Part shown: one piece after another, positions 33,837 through 46,000 of the stretch
How the letters are laid out: each line of letters starts with the position of its first letter
Position numbering within the stretch: position 1 is the stretch's first letter
NCBI RefSeq assembly: GCF_002234675.1
Contig: NC_019860.2
Location: 11,220,586 to 11,284,585 of the forward strand
Source of the DNA: Oryzias latipes
Taxonomy: Eukaryota; Chordata; Actinopteri; Beloniformes; Adrianichthyidae
Direction of reading: 5' to 3'
DNA length: 64,000 nucleotides
Program-made: the position numbers and the translations under genes
Notes under the pieces: generated by a model
What the model saw: only the letters and a program-made list of their open reading frames with translations
The model's database searches: none
What the model was told of the DNA's origin: nothing

Positions 33837-36800
33837 TCTTTCTTTCTCTTTCGGCTTTTCCCATCAGGGGTCGCCACAGCGAATCATCCTTTTCCACCTC
33901 ACTCTATCATGAACATCTTCTACCCTAACGTTAGCCAACTTCATGTCCTCTGTTAAGACATCCATATATCTCCTCTTTGGCCGTCCTCTTGCCCTCCGGC
34001 CAGGCAGCTCCATCTCCAACATCCTTCTACCAATATATCCACTATCCCTCCTCTGAACATGTCCAAACCATCTCAGTCTGGCTTCTCTGACTTTGTCGCT
34101 AACACAGGCAACATGAGCCGTCCCTCTGATGTACTCGTTCCTTATCCTGTCTAACCTGGTCACTCCTAAGGAGAACCTCAACATCTTCATCTCTGCTACC
34201 TCCATCTCAGCCTCTTGTCTCTGTCTCACTGCTACCGTCTCTAACCCATAGAGCAGAGCTGGTCTCACCACTGTCTTGTACACCTTTCCTTTGAGTCTTG
34301 CTGGCACTCTTCTGTCACACAACACTCCTGACACTTTCCTCCAACCGCTCCAACCTGCCTGCACTCGCCTCTTCACCTCTTTTCCACAATCCCCATCACA
34401 CTGAACTGTTGACCCCAAGTACTTAAACTCCTGCACCTTCTTCACCTCAGTCCCCTGTAACCTAACGCTTCTACCTTGATCCCTCTCGTTCAGACACATG
34501 TATTCTGTCTTACTACGACTGACCTTCATACCTCTTCTTTCCAGAGCAAACCTCCACCTCTCTAGCTGTTGCTCCCCCTGCTCTCTACTCTCACTGCAAA
34601 TTACAATGTCATCCGCAAACATCATTGTCCAGGGAGATTCCTGTCTTACCTCGTCTGTCAGCCTGTCCATCAGCATAGCAAACAAAAAAGGACTCAAAGC
34701 TGATCCTTGGTGTAGTCCCACCTCCACCTTGAACTCCTCTGTCTGACCTACAGCACATCTCACCACCGTCATACTTCTCTCATACATGTCCTGAACTACT
34801 CTGACATACTTCTCTGCCACTCCAGACGACCTCATACAGTACCACAGCTCCTCCCTCGGCACCCTGTCATACGCCTTCTCTAAATCTACGAACACACAAT
34901 GCAGCTCCTTCTGACCTTCTCTGTACTTTTCCATCAACATTCTCAAAGCAAAAATGGCATCAGTGGTGCTCTTACGGGGCATGAAACCATACTGCTGCTC
35001 ACAAATCTCCACCTTCTTCCTAAGCCTGGCTTCCACTACTCTTTCCCACAGCTTCATTGTGTGGCTCATCAACTTTATTCCTCTATAGTTGCTGCAGTTC
35101 TGCATGTCACCCTTGTTTTTAAAGATCGGGACCAGAACGCTTCTCCTCCATTCCTCAGGCATCTTCTCACTCTCTAGAATCCTATTGAACAACCTCGTTA
35201 GAAATTCCACTGCTGTCTCTCCTAAGCACTTCCATACCTCCACAGGTACGTCATCAGGACCAACGGCCTTTCCGCTCTTCATCCTTTTCAGAGCCTTCCT
35301 AACCTCATCCTTTCCAATCTCTGCTACTTCCTGCTCCACAACAACCACATCTTCCTCCCTTCTTTCCCTGTCATTTTCCTCGTTCATCAGCTCCTCAAAA
35401 TACTCCTTCCATCTTTTCTGTACACTCTCTTGGGTTGTTAGCACCTTTCCATCTCTGTCCTTAATCACCCTTATCTGTTGCACGTCCTTCCCATCTCTGT
35501 CTCTCTGTCTGGCTAGCCTGTACAAGTCCTTCTCTCCTTCCTTTGTGTCTAACCTGTCATAAAGCTCATCGTAAGCTTTCTGTTTGGCCTTTGCCACCTC
35601 TCTCTTCACTCTACGCTGCGCTTCCTTGTACTCCTGTCTACCTTCCTCAGTCCTTTCTACATCCCACTTCCTTTTAGCCAACCTCTTCCTCTGGACGCAT
35701 TCCTGTATTTCCTCATTCCACCACCAAGTGTCTTTACCGTCTTTCCTCTTTCCAGATGACACACCGAGCACCTTCCTACCTGTTTCCCTGATAATCTCTG
35801 CTGTAGTTTCCCAGTCATCTGGAAGCTCATCCTGACCACCCAGGACCTGCCTCAACTTCTGCCTAAATTCCTCACAAGTTTCTTCATTCTGTAGCTTCCA
35901 CCACTTGGTCTTCTTTTCTGTTTTCCCTCTCTTCTTCTTCCTGACCTCCAGAGTCATCTTACACACCACCATGCGGTGCTGTCTGGCTACACTCTCTCCT
36001 ACCACCACTTTGCAGTCATTAACCTCTCTCAAATGACCTCGTCTGCATAGGATGTAGTCCACCTGAGTACTCCTACCTCCACTTCTGTATGTCACTCTAT
36101 GTTCCTCTCTCTTCTGGAAGTAAGTGTTGACTACAGCCATTTCCATCCTCTTCGCAAAGTCCACCACCATCTGTCCCTCCAGATTCCTTTCCTTCACACC
36201 AAACCTGCCCATCACCTCCTCATCACCTCTGTTGCCCTCACCAACATGCCCATTAAAGTCTGCTCCAATAACAACTCTCTCTCCTCTGGGAAAACTCTCT
36301 ATGACCTCATCCAACTCACTCCAGAATCTCTCCTTCACTTCTAACTCACAGCCAACCTGTGGCGCATACCCACTGACTACATTCACCATCACCCCTTCAA
36401 TTTCTAACTTTAGGCTCATCATCCTGTCTGAGACTCTTTTCACCTCTAGAACACTGTTTACAAACTCCCCCTTCAGAATCACTCCTACCCCGTTTCTCTT
36501 CCTATCAACACCATGATAGAAAAGTTTGTATCCTCCTCCAATACTACGTGCCTTGCTGCCCTTCCACCTTGTCTCCTGCACACACAGTACATCTACCTTC
36601 CTTCTCTCCATCATGTCTGCCAGCTCTCTGCCTTTCCCTGTCATTGTGCCAACGTTAAGAGTCCCTATTCTCAAACCTATGTTCCTGCCTTTTCCCTTCT
36701 CTCTCTGGCAACGGACCCTTCTGCCTCCCCTCTTTCTTCGACCAACAGTAGTCAAATTTCCACCGACACCCTGTAGGTTAACAGCATCGGTGGCGGTCGT

Positions 36801-36968
36801 TGTTAACCCGGGCCTCGACCGATCCGGTATGTCTAAAGTGTTGTGGATGATTCGCATGGTTATTTTGGCAATTTTTACGCCGGATGCCCTTCCTGACGCA
36901 ACCCTCTCTATTTATCCGGGCTTGGGACCGGCACAGAAGTTACTGGCTTGCAACCCCTGTGGCTAGAT
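33837..36968 (-). mobile_element. Full-length RTE-type LINE with target-site duplication
   Basis: The insertion is bracketed by TGCATCTAATCATACACA at 33819-33836 and again at 36969-36986, an 18-bp target-site duplication. On the minus strand it has a leader of about 110 nt containing GGAAGGGCATCCGGCGTAAAA, one long ORF, and a short GAAA-type repeat tail instead of poly-A, as in RTE elements. The perfect duplication and unbroken ORF indicate a recent insertion. It lies about 490 bp downstream of the NLR stop codon, on the opposite strand. Confidence 0.92.
33864..36857 (-). CDS. RTE LINE endonuclease-reverse transcriptase polyprotein
   Basis: A single 997-codon frame drives target-primed reverse transcription of the element. 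The N-terminal third is an apurinic-type endonuclease: RIGTLNVGTM, VQETRWKG (catalytic Glu), GADFNGHVG (Asp/Asn) and VDYILC motifs. The reverse transcriptase follows, with SGKAVGPDDVPVEVWK, FVDLEKAYDRVPR, GLHQGSALSPFLF and the catalytic FADD box in MMFADDIVICSE. The C-terminus has LRWFGHVQRR and GRRARGRPKRR. The start ATG follows the GTAAAAATTGCC leader. There are no internal stops, so it may be competent. Genome annotations often mislabel the endonuclease part as a craniofacial development protein 2-like gene. The clade call (RTE) rests on the domain order, single ORF and tail. Confidence 0.9.
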   Translation of the reverse strand: MRIIHNTLDIPDRSRPGLTTTATDAVNLQGVGGNLTTVGRRKRGGRRVRCQREKGKGRNIGLRIGTLNVGTMTGKGRELADMMERRKVDVLCVQETRWKGSKARSIGGGYKLFYHGVDRKRNGVGVILKGEFVNSVLEVKRVSDRMMSLKLEIEGVMVNVVSGYAPQVGCELEVKERFWSELDEVIESFPRGERVVIGADFNGHVGEGNRGDEEVMGRFGVKERNLEGQMVVDFAKRMEMAVVNTYFQKREEHRVTYRSGGRSTQVDYILCRRGHLREVNDCKVVVGESVARQHRMVVCKMTLEVRKKKRGKTEKKTKWWKLQNEETCEEFRQKLRQVLGGQDELPDDWETTAEIIRETGRKVLGVSSGKRKDGKDTWWWNEEIQECVQRKRLAKRKWDVERTEEGRQEYKEAQRRVKREVAKAKQKAYDELYDRLDTKEGEKDLYRLARQRDRDGKDVQQIRVIKDRDGKVLTTQESVQKRWKEYFEELMNEENDRERREEDVVVVEQEVAEIGKDEVRKALKRMKSGKAVGPDDVPVEVWKCLGETAVEFLTRLFNRILESEKMPEEWRRSVLVPIFKNKGDMQNCSNYRGIKLMSHTMKLWERVVEARLRKKVEICEQQYGFMPRKSTTDAIFALRMLMEKYREGQKELHCVFVDLEKAYDRVPREELWYCMRSSGVAEKYVRVVQDMYERSMTVVRCAVGQTEEFKVEVGLHQGSALSPFLFAMLMDRLTDEVRQESPWTMMFADDIVICSESREQGEQQLERWRFALERRGMKVSRSKTEYMCLNERDQGRSVRLQGTEVKKVQEFKYLGSTVQCDGDCGKEVKRRVQAGWSGWRKVSGVLCDRRVPARLKGKVYKTVVRPALLYGLETVAVRQRQEAEMEVAEMKMLRFSLGVTRLDRIRNEYIRGTAHVACVSDKVREARLRWFGHVQRRDSGYIGRRMLEMELPGRRARGRPKRRYMDVLTEDMKLANVRVEDVHDRVRWKRMIRCGDP

Positions 36969-36986
36969 TGCATCTAATCATACACA

Positions 36987-39890
36987 AATTATCTTAAAAA
37001 GAAATCAAAGATAATTTTTTAATAAATCTATATTTTTTAAGTTGGACTATTACATTTTTTTTTCTTTTTTTCACTTTTCAAACTTTTTTTAAATTTTTTT
37101 ATAAACCTTATTGCGCATTATGGCATTTTACAAGGATTCACTTTCAGGTATGCAATAAGAACATAATGGACCTTTCAAACGTCTGGTCAAAAGGAACTCC
37201 CTTCTGAAACAAGCCTCGAGCGGTCATCTATAAAAGACACTATCAGCTGGATTTTTAAAAATAATTTGGAAGGACTTGTGAACTCTTGTACAAAGCAGAT
37301 GAAGTTTGAAAACACAAGCTTCACATAGTTAACATTCATATTTTGCTTTTGGATTCTTAGTGTTATAAACATCAAACCAATTAGTTTTTTTAAATCCTAA
37401 AATTCCTGCTCAGAGTCTTTTAAATATCAGAGGTTGTCAGTTAGATCAAGTCATGGTCAAATTATTTTTATTCATGAGACAATTTCCCCTTTGATGTCAT
37501 TATACAAGACATTTCAACACAATCATTAAAATTTCAGATTTAGTACAAAATGAGTATTTTTGTAATCACCTATTTCTTTTTTTAGATCTATCAAAAATTC
37601 ACATTTTTAGCTGTTTTGGGTTTCCCAGCCTAACAAGTCTATTGATTCAATCACAATGTAGAAGTTTATCAACCCTGAATGAGTAGAAAAACGTCAATTT
37701 CTTTAGTTAAATCATGATTTTCTTCCCTTAAACAGCAGGTTCCAAACTTGGCAGTTGGGTGGTAATTTAAGCTAATTTAAAGTAACAATTGGCTAATACT
37801 GAACCTTTAAAATGTTTTGTAATATGCTGTTTAAACCCTAAAATAGATCTTACTGATTATTTCTCCAGACCAGTTCTTAAATATTTTTATTGGTGTAAAT
37901 TAAAACTATGAAAACATTCATCTTTATGAAACATTGAATTCTTAGATGTTTTCATGTAAATCCCACGATTATTTGTTATCCAAATGTTTAATTCATTGTT
38001 TTTTTAATTAACTTAATTTTTTCAATTTTGTTTTTATATACTGTTGTACAAAGTGCTCCAGCAACTGCAGTCCATTCTGATTAATAATATAACTGCTTGC
38101 TTTCCCTCTGAAATAAAGACTGTGGGATTTTACTACTTTGATGTCTTCCGGTTTTATGGGTAAATGTACCTGAATGGAAACAAATACTGCTATCTGTTTT
38201 TACCCTATGAAAGTAAACTCACCCATGTTTTTAACCTCTGAAGACCAGAGCTCTTTTTTGTTTGTCTGTCTGCACACAGAGTCACCAGCCCCCAGTTAAG
38301 CATAATTAACTATTGTGGTAACAGAACCCAAAATGTGATGCCAGGTCTGATAAATTTGGTAGATTTTGGCACCACATGTCATGTAAAGCTTCTTGGATGT
38401 TGGTCCATAGTGATTTAAATAGCTGACCAATTTTAAAAATACAAAAACTGTGCAGGATTGGTAAAGAATGTTAAATACATTTTATTAGAAAGCCTCCTTT
38501 AACTTGTCTTTTAACTTGTGAAATAATTTTAAGGGAAGCTGTACTGCTTGTAAATAATGACAAAAATGTATATTGTATAAATAAGATTTATAAATAAAGT
38601 ATGATTCGATAAAAAGGATGTGAGTGATACATTTTTTTCATGACATATTCTCATAACCATTAGATTTTTTTAAACAGTCGTGCAAAATGTCAAATAATAA
38701 TCACATCAATAAAAATCAGAACACTGTTCATGAGTGTTTGACAGTCTTAAAGGAATATAGGATAAACAAGTGCCAGTATATATTTGAGCGTAGAAATGAA
38801 AACAAAGTAAAGTAGTATCTAATAAAGTAAAATTTAATAAAATTGAATAAAGTAAGTCAAGTTTTTTGTGACCTGGCAGCGTGTGCAGGATGTCCCCTGC
38901 CAACCCAGTCTCATCCTAAAATGTGTAGTAGCTACATAGGATGAGACCGGGTTGCCCCTGCCTTCATCTGCAAGTGCCCGGGATATGCTCCAGCAACCTC
39001 GTAACTCCAAAAGGGATTAAACAAATTAGAAGATGAATTAATGAAAAATGTAAACTGAAAATGTAAAAAAGCAAATCCAAAGTCTGCCCCATGTTCAAAT
39101 TTCTACTGGCTCGCAGGCACTTTCATAAAGCATAAAAGTCATAAAGCACTTTCTAAAAACTACGATTTCTTGATTGTGATTGGCTAAAGAACTTTTTAAG
39201 CCGTTGCAAACCTTTGGTAACAACATGTTGTGGCTACTTGACCTTTCTAATCCTTAAGGGTCAAATGAGAAAAACACATTTATTTGTTTATGTGATAAAA
39301 AGCACAATGGTTTGAGTTTCTGAATAAGATAAATATTTGTGTGTTTACCTGTTCACGTGACTTAAATTTTGAAGTTTACAGTGAACATTTAATTGTGAAT
39401 AATATGTAACTTTTCATGCGAACCAAAATTTAATGTTGACAAAAAGTTTTTTTTTTTCCACAGAGACCTTTTTTTTCGTTTTAGTTTTGGTTGTCATCTA
39501 ATTCACTAATTTCTGTAAGAAAATGTATAGATATATTTCTGTTTTATGTAAAGTAATGACCCCAAAAACATGCAGTGTTGTGGATATGCCTTGTTTAAGT
39601 AGTCTGTGAAAGGGGGCAAAACTGCTTTTAAAAAGTATTTGAATTTAGTCAGTTAATGTACAACCTCACCAAGGAAGAGAAGCAAATAGTTATTCAAATT
39701 GCAAACTCTACTTAAAGACGTTTTATTTTTTTGTTTTTGTTTTATTTTTTACAAATTTGTAACAGTATTTTTTTTTGGTTTGCAAAGTATTTTTTCGAAA
39801 AGAAATTTAATTACTAAAACACCGTTATTTATTTGAAATATTCTATATAAGATAACTAAAAAGCGAGTCTTAAAAATAAAATGATGCTAC
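36987..39890. other. AT-rich spacer between LINE and ephx2
   Basis: About 2.9 kb without a recognised gene. It includes a retroposon 3' tail-like stretch (38870-39050: GGGATATGCTCCAGCAACCT, then GGGATTAAACAAATTAGAAG) carrying the hairpin insertion listed next. Otherwise low-complexity A/T sequence. Confidence 0.5.
38901..38954. mobile_element. 54-bp hairpin insertion with 7-bp duplication
   Basis: The 18-nt arms CAACCCAGTCTCATCCTA and TAGGATGAGACCGGGTTG pair at 17 of 18 positions around an 18-nt loop. The block is flanked by CCCCTGC at 38894-38900 and 38955-38961. Removing it and one flank restores a continuous retroposon-tail sequence. It reads as a minimal non-autonomous DNA element. Confidence 0.65.
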
Positions 39891-40016
39891 AGCACCTCCT
39901 AGTGACTGCGAGGTCACCCTGCATTATAGGTGGGCGGAGCAGTCGAGTGAGTGGTCGGAAAGAGGCGCCTCCAGCCCGGTGCTGTTGATATCATGCTGAA
40001 GCCTGGAGCCATAGTC
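39890..40016 (+). promoter_or_regulatory. Probable ephx2 promoter and 5' UTR
   Basis: Base composition shifts from A/T-rich to GC-rich with several CpGs immediately before the first coding exon (for example GGTGGGCGGAGCAGTCGAGT). GGGCGG is an Sp1-type box. No TATA element is evident. A second in-frame ATG at 39993 would add eight residues. Confidence 0.4.
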
Positions 40017-43000
40017 ATGGCGGAGAGGAAAGCGGTGCTGTTCAACTTCTGGGGGGTCGTCGTACCTTCAAAACCCGACGGTATTTTCCAGAACCTGGAG
40101 GACCGGCACAACCTGCCGGGGTGGGTGAGAGGCGACGTTTTCACGCGACACCAATGACAGCGCGTGACAACAGTGAGCCGTGCACGCGCGCATGAAAATT
40201 CATCCAAACTTTCAGACGTTTCAGGAGCTGAATTGCACTTAAGAATAAGTAAAAACTGTTGGTAAAAATTTAAGTTTTATCAGCAACCTGTGGACTTTGG
40301 AAACGCCCGCCCTCTTCTGTTTGTGCGGTTGTGTAATCTTTAAACTAAAGATGGGGTAAAGGTGAGGTTAAAATTGGATTGTTTATGTATAATTCACACC
40401 TGCTTGACGTATCTCCAGTAATAAACCTTAAATGATTTTATTTGTCATTCATTAACAGATTAACAAAATAAAAGTCACACAAAAGTGGGGCGCCTTTCCA
40501 GCAAACAAAGTAGAGAAACATTTTCAATGGCAGAATCAATGGTTAACAACAAAAATAACATATTTTTAACTGATCATGACTTATAAGTCTACTCTGTGCC
40601 TCCATGAAACTAAACCCGTTAGACTAAAGCAAGTTGGCACAAGTTTGTGCATTGACAGTTTAGAAACCGTGACAAAGGTGAGCTCCTGGTAGCAGAATCC
40701 ATAATGCGCCAACAAGAAATGCAGCTTCATAGTTGACCAAATTTGAACATTTTCACTGATTTTTTTTTTTTTTGGACCACTGCATACCAAGGAAAATTAA
40801 TTTGAGGTCAGCACTGCCTATTATTAAACAAGATTTAAAGATTTTAAGTACGTTATGGTGCAAAGAATGCGGTACGGGTCACTAAATTAGCTGTGATTTA
40901 GACATTTCTGGCTGAGATGCCCCAACAACATTAATTTTTTTTCCTATAATCGTTGCTGACATCAGAGATTATAACAACAAAATTCCAACTGATTCTGAAG
41001 CAGAGGAAAGCAGCCTTGCGCCTTCATGCAATACTATAATACTATAACAACGTTTACCAAAGCTGACATGAAAAGCAATTGTTTTTTCTCTGTGTTGGAA
41101 TCAACTGACTTACGTTTGCGCAAATGGCGAAGAGTTATCTTGTTGTGGCTGGGGACATCTCCAGTGTTAAAGGTTAACCTTACCCACTGGGGGCATATGA
41201 ACCACCAACCCTTCGGCTGATAGACAACTGTTCCACATTTATTTTATAAAGAGTTTTATGCAAACCTTTATACCAATGTTTTTTATGACTTTGGGCAAAA
41301 TAAATAGAGTTGAATCATCTAAAAGTATCGAACTAAACAAGACTCAATGTAGAGCCTTGCGGGACACCTTTTTAAGCATAATAATGACCTCTTTAACACT
41401 TTAGGAGCTTTAAGTGTCACCGGTGACATCTCCGGTGTTGAAGGGTTAAAGTAATAAAAGTATTTACTTGTCTATGGATGAAAACAGGATAAACGGATTG
41501 TTCTTTCTCTGCTGTGATTTCTCAGAGGTTTTCTGTCCAGCATTTACTCCCAGACCGATGGTTCCCTGAGGCAGGCGGAGCGGGGAGACATGCCTCTTTC
41601 TGAGGTGGGTGGAGACGATGGCCACGTCGGGTCACCTCAGCACCTCCTTTAATTGTTTTTTTTTTTTTGTTTAGATGCTGCCAGCTTTAGAGGCTGAGTG
41701 TGTAAAAGAAAGCCAGGCCAGAGGCACGGCGCTGCCATCTGATTGGTCCATCAGGGGTCTGCTGAAGGAGCTCAGGAAGGAGATGATGAACGTCAGACAT
41801 GCAGTGTTGAAGACTTCCGCAAGTCTGCGGCGCAGTGGTAGAAAAAGAAAAATGCATGCAGCTGTTTATAATTCAACAATCCTGCTGTTAGTTGTTTTCA
41901 TAAGACTTTGGTCTGCAGGTGTACTAACTGCTGTGCTAGCAAACCACTGGCTGGATGATTGCGCCGATGAAGACAGCTCCGCACGCCTTCTCTGTCTGCT
42001 CGGCGGGCATTTTGACCTGGTCCTTCAGTCCTGCCACTTGGGTCACAGGGTCCCAGAGCCCACCATGTTCAGCACCAGTTTGCAGCAGCTAGGAGTGACT
42101 CCCAAAAATGTACAACACAAGAAAATGTTTGGGTTTTTACATTTTTGTATTCTTTAAATTGAAGAAATTTTTGTTTTGCTTAAGGCTCTGTGGCTCGATG
42201 CAGATAAGGCGGGCGTGAAAGCGGCAGAAGATGTGGGGACCAAGGCCATCCTGGTGGAAAGTTTAGATGCAGCCTTGGTGAAACTCTCTGAGTTCACAGG
42301 AGTTAAGGTGCCTCCAGTTTCAAAGTATAATGATAGTAACTGAAGATGCTAATGCAGCTGCAGAGTTTTTGAAGCTCCAAACACCAATTTGAGTCATTTT
42401 TCAGGCAGAGGAGGATGAGAGTCCTCCCCCGTTCTGCAGCCCAGACGAAGTTTGTCACGGATACGTCACCATCAGAGTAATGTCTGGAATCATGGTCAGT
42501 AGCTCCTAAAATTCAATTAAAGTAGCTGAGAGTGCTGTCTTTGTGAGGCAGACTGGTGTGAGGTCTCACTTTGTGGAGATGGGCTGCGGTCCTCCTGTTC
42601 TGCTCTGCCATGGCTTCCCTGAGAGCTGGTACTCATGGCGATTCCAGGTGGGCTGCTCACTCTGATCATTGTTTGATCTATTGTAAAAGCTTTCCCAGTG
42701 GTCTTTTCATTTTGTTTTATTTAGCAAAAATTAGAAAAAAATGTGTAGTTTTCTGGGACTTAGTTTCTACAGAGCGGCAGAAGTTTATTAGAATTTCACC
42801 TTTGAGTTAGTTCAGGGAAACCCTGCTCCCGGTCCCTCTTTGCTGACAGATTTCTGTTTACACACTCTTCTATGAGTTAGTTCAGGGAAACCCTGCTCCC
42901 GGTCCCTCTTTGCTGACAGATTTCTGTTTACACACTCTTCTATGACAAGCAATATCAGAGCTATCCAGCCGTGCAGTTTTGAGCCAGATGCCAGCTCAGA

Positions 43001-46000
43001 CAAGGAAAACGTTGACGTACATGGATCTATTTGTCCACAAGTGCGTGCACCAGAATGGAGCAGATGAGGGAATTTGTGGCCCGCCCTGAATATTTTCTAT
43101 ATCATAAATACAATGTTTTTCAAAAGGTGTTTTTTTTTTTTTGTCTGCTCCTGATTCACAAAAATTTGAATAAATAAAAACTCAGAAATGCAACTTTAAG
43201 CTTAATTTTCTTTATTTATGTCCTTCAACATCAGACAAATGTTGTAATAGCATGATCACAACACCAAAAACAGAATTTGGGTCCTTAAAAAAGCCTGTGG
43301 AGTTTTGATCATTTTGTTTTTTCTCTCTGGTAGATCCCTGCCTTGGCAGCAGCGGGATTCAGGGTGTTGGCGTTGGACATGAAGGGATATGGAGAGTCAA
43401 CAGCGCCCCCTGGTGTGTGAACAATAAACATGATCAACGCAATAATCTCAGTTGTAAACAATATCATTTTTGTTTGACAGACATAGAGGAGTTTTCTCAG
43501 GAGCAGCTTTGCAAGGTAAAACTGAAAAAAAATATTTCTTTTTTTAAAGACTTTTAGATGAAAATACTGAATATGTTTCTCATTGGCAGGATTTAATTAC
43601 ATTTCTGGACAAAATGGTGAGCAGCAGCAGAACACACAGCATCTAAACATCTGAATAGGAGCTGAGTCTTGGTTCCCTCCCAGGCAATTCCACAGGTCAC
43701 TCTGGTGGGTCACGACTGGGGTGGAGCGCTGGTGTGGTCCATGGCCCAGTTTCACCCAGAAAGAGTCAGGTGATCACTCGATATATTATTAGACTGCACC
43801 CATTCTTCAATTCAAAAGTCAACAGTGTTTTTTTTGTCCGTATAAAGGGCTGTGGCGTCTCTCAACACTCCTCTGTTCAAAGTGGATCCTTCTGTTCCTT
43901 CTTCCGAGAAGCTGAAAGATATTCCCATTTTTGACTACCAGCTGTACTTTCAAACACCTGTAAGTCAACATTTTGAAAATAAAAAGATGATCTATGAGAT
44001 AATTTCCAGGAAGCTTTTGTTTTCTAAGGAAAAGCAGGCCAAAATATGGTTTCTGAGTGATGCTTTAGATCAGGGGTCCCCAGATACAGACCTTTAGGGC
44101 TGGTGTCCTGCTGGTTTTCCAGAAAACCTGCCTTATTTGCTGCTGATTACCTTGACCTGGATGTGGGGACCTCTGCTTTAAAAGGTGGCTAAATGGCACA
44201 AGATTGCATACCCATGAAACATGGACACCAGATGACCCCACCTCAATGCAAATCGTCCCAACATGATGGAGACCCAGAACATTTGCAAACATCTCCATTT
44301 CAGTAAAATCAGTTTTTCATCAGTTTTAGTCTGCAACCCTCAGCACTGAAAAGTTCCCCTATGACCATTATTTAAAATGTTCCCAGTGGTGTTGTAGTTA
44401 CGAATATGAAGCTTTTAACCAAAATCCCACAACCTAAATGTCTAAAAAAAAGACACAGACTGAGAGAACATTAAAACATGAAAATGCTTTGAATTACATT
44501 GTAATTTAGGCTACATTGTACCAGGAAGCAGCACTTACTGTGGCTTAGAACTGATCTGATGCTAGCACATGCAGATTGTTGAATTCACTTGCAGAGCAAA
44601 TAAAATGAAATCTCACAAAGAAAGTGACTACCGTATTTTCCGGACTATAAGTCGCACCGGAGTATAAGTCGCACCAGCCCAAAAATGCATTATAAAGTAG
44701 AAAAAAACACAGATAAGTCGCACTGGACTATAAGTCGCATTTTAACTTTCACAACCTTATATGACACAATCATAGCAGACTGTTTATCTAATAATTTCAC
44801 AGTAATTTTTTCTCAAACTTATTTATTTATTCCTTTCATGAAGCATCATTGGCTAACTAATACTCTGTTTTCATCCTGTATTTGTAGAAACAGTTTTCAC
44901 TTTTATTGCATTTCTGAATCTATAAAATCATTGGAAAATAGAATATTATGTTGTTAGCCTTCAAGATCTTACTGTAAAAAAAAGTTTGCTGATTCTCTGA
45001 GTCACTTAACATACTCTTAACACTTAACATACCTCATACATCAAATTGACCCAGAAACATCATCTCTGTTCCTCACAAATGAACATAACAGGAGGGTTAA
45101 CAATGTATTTATTTCAATTTATTTCTAATATAAGTCGCTGCGGAGTATAAGTCGCACCCCTTGCCAAACTATGAAAAAAAGTGCGACTTATAGTCCAGAA
45201 AATACGGTATTCACACATAATTTTCCAAATATGTGCGGCCAGTGCTGAACTTTTTTCTTAGCGGGACGGACGCAAAAAAGGGTGAAGTTTAGGATTACGG
45301 GTTACGGTTAAGCTCTAAGCAGAGGCGCCAGTTCAATGTTAAGTCAATGGTACAGTCGTGATCTGAGGTCCTGCGGTGGGTGCAAAGCAAAGGTCTGGCA
45401 GGAGGGTGATTTCAGCCGGGCAATTTGAGCGGCATGCCACGGTAGGGCATGTCTGTCTGCCGTAGACACTGACAGAACAGGGGAAATGGTTGCTATGGAG
45501 AATTGAAACATTTACTTTGAAGTAGAGACACAAAGGTTTCTGCAAATGTCTCTATCAGCCACAGACATAGAAAAGGGGAAATGGTTGCTATGGACCATTA
45601 TCATCACGGAGACTGGTTTTAACTCCAGATGGAGATGGACAGAGGAGCTGAGGAAACAAGAACCCCATTAGTATAAATAGAACAATCACAATGCTGAATA
45701 ATGTGTACATGATGAGGAATGGGAGAGGGCAGGTGTCGGGGGACGCCTGTTCACTACTTTGAGCTGCTACTCCCCTCGATGCAGCTTCCAGCAGTGTACG
45801 TGGGGAGAGCAGGAGTTTTAGGTGAACCAGAGACAAGATAGCCTAGCAACCAGAGGATCTTATCCCAGCCTGCGCACTTCAGACTGCATTATCTGACCCT
45901 GGAGCAGACGAGTTGTTTGACAGCGCCTAAGATTACGTACCTCTACATAGGTATAGAGCTAGCAGATTTGTTTTCCCCTCTGCTAGCTATGTGGTTTAGT

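Noticed and set aside
34498-36966. Plus-strand ORFs of 80-157 codons across the LINE
   Set aside because: They are antisense shadows of the 997-codon LINE ORF and have Ser/Leu/Pro-rich composition without domains.
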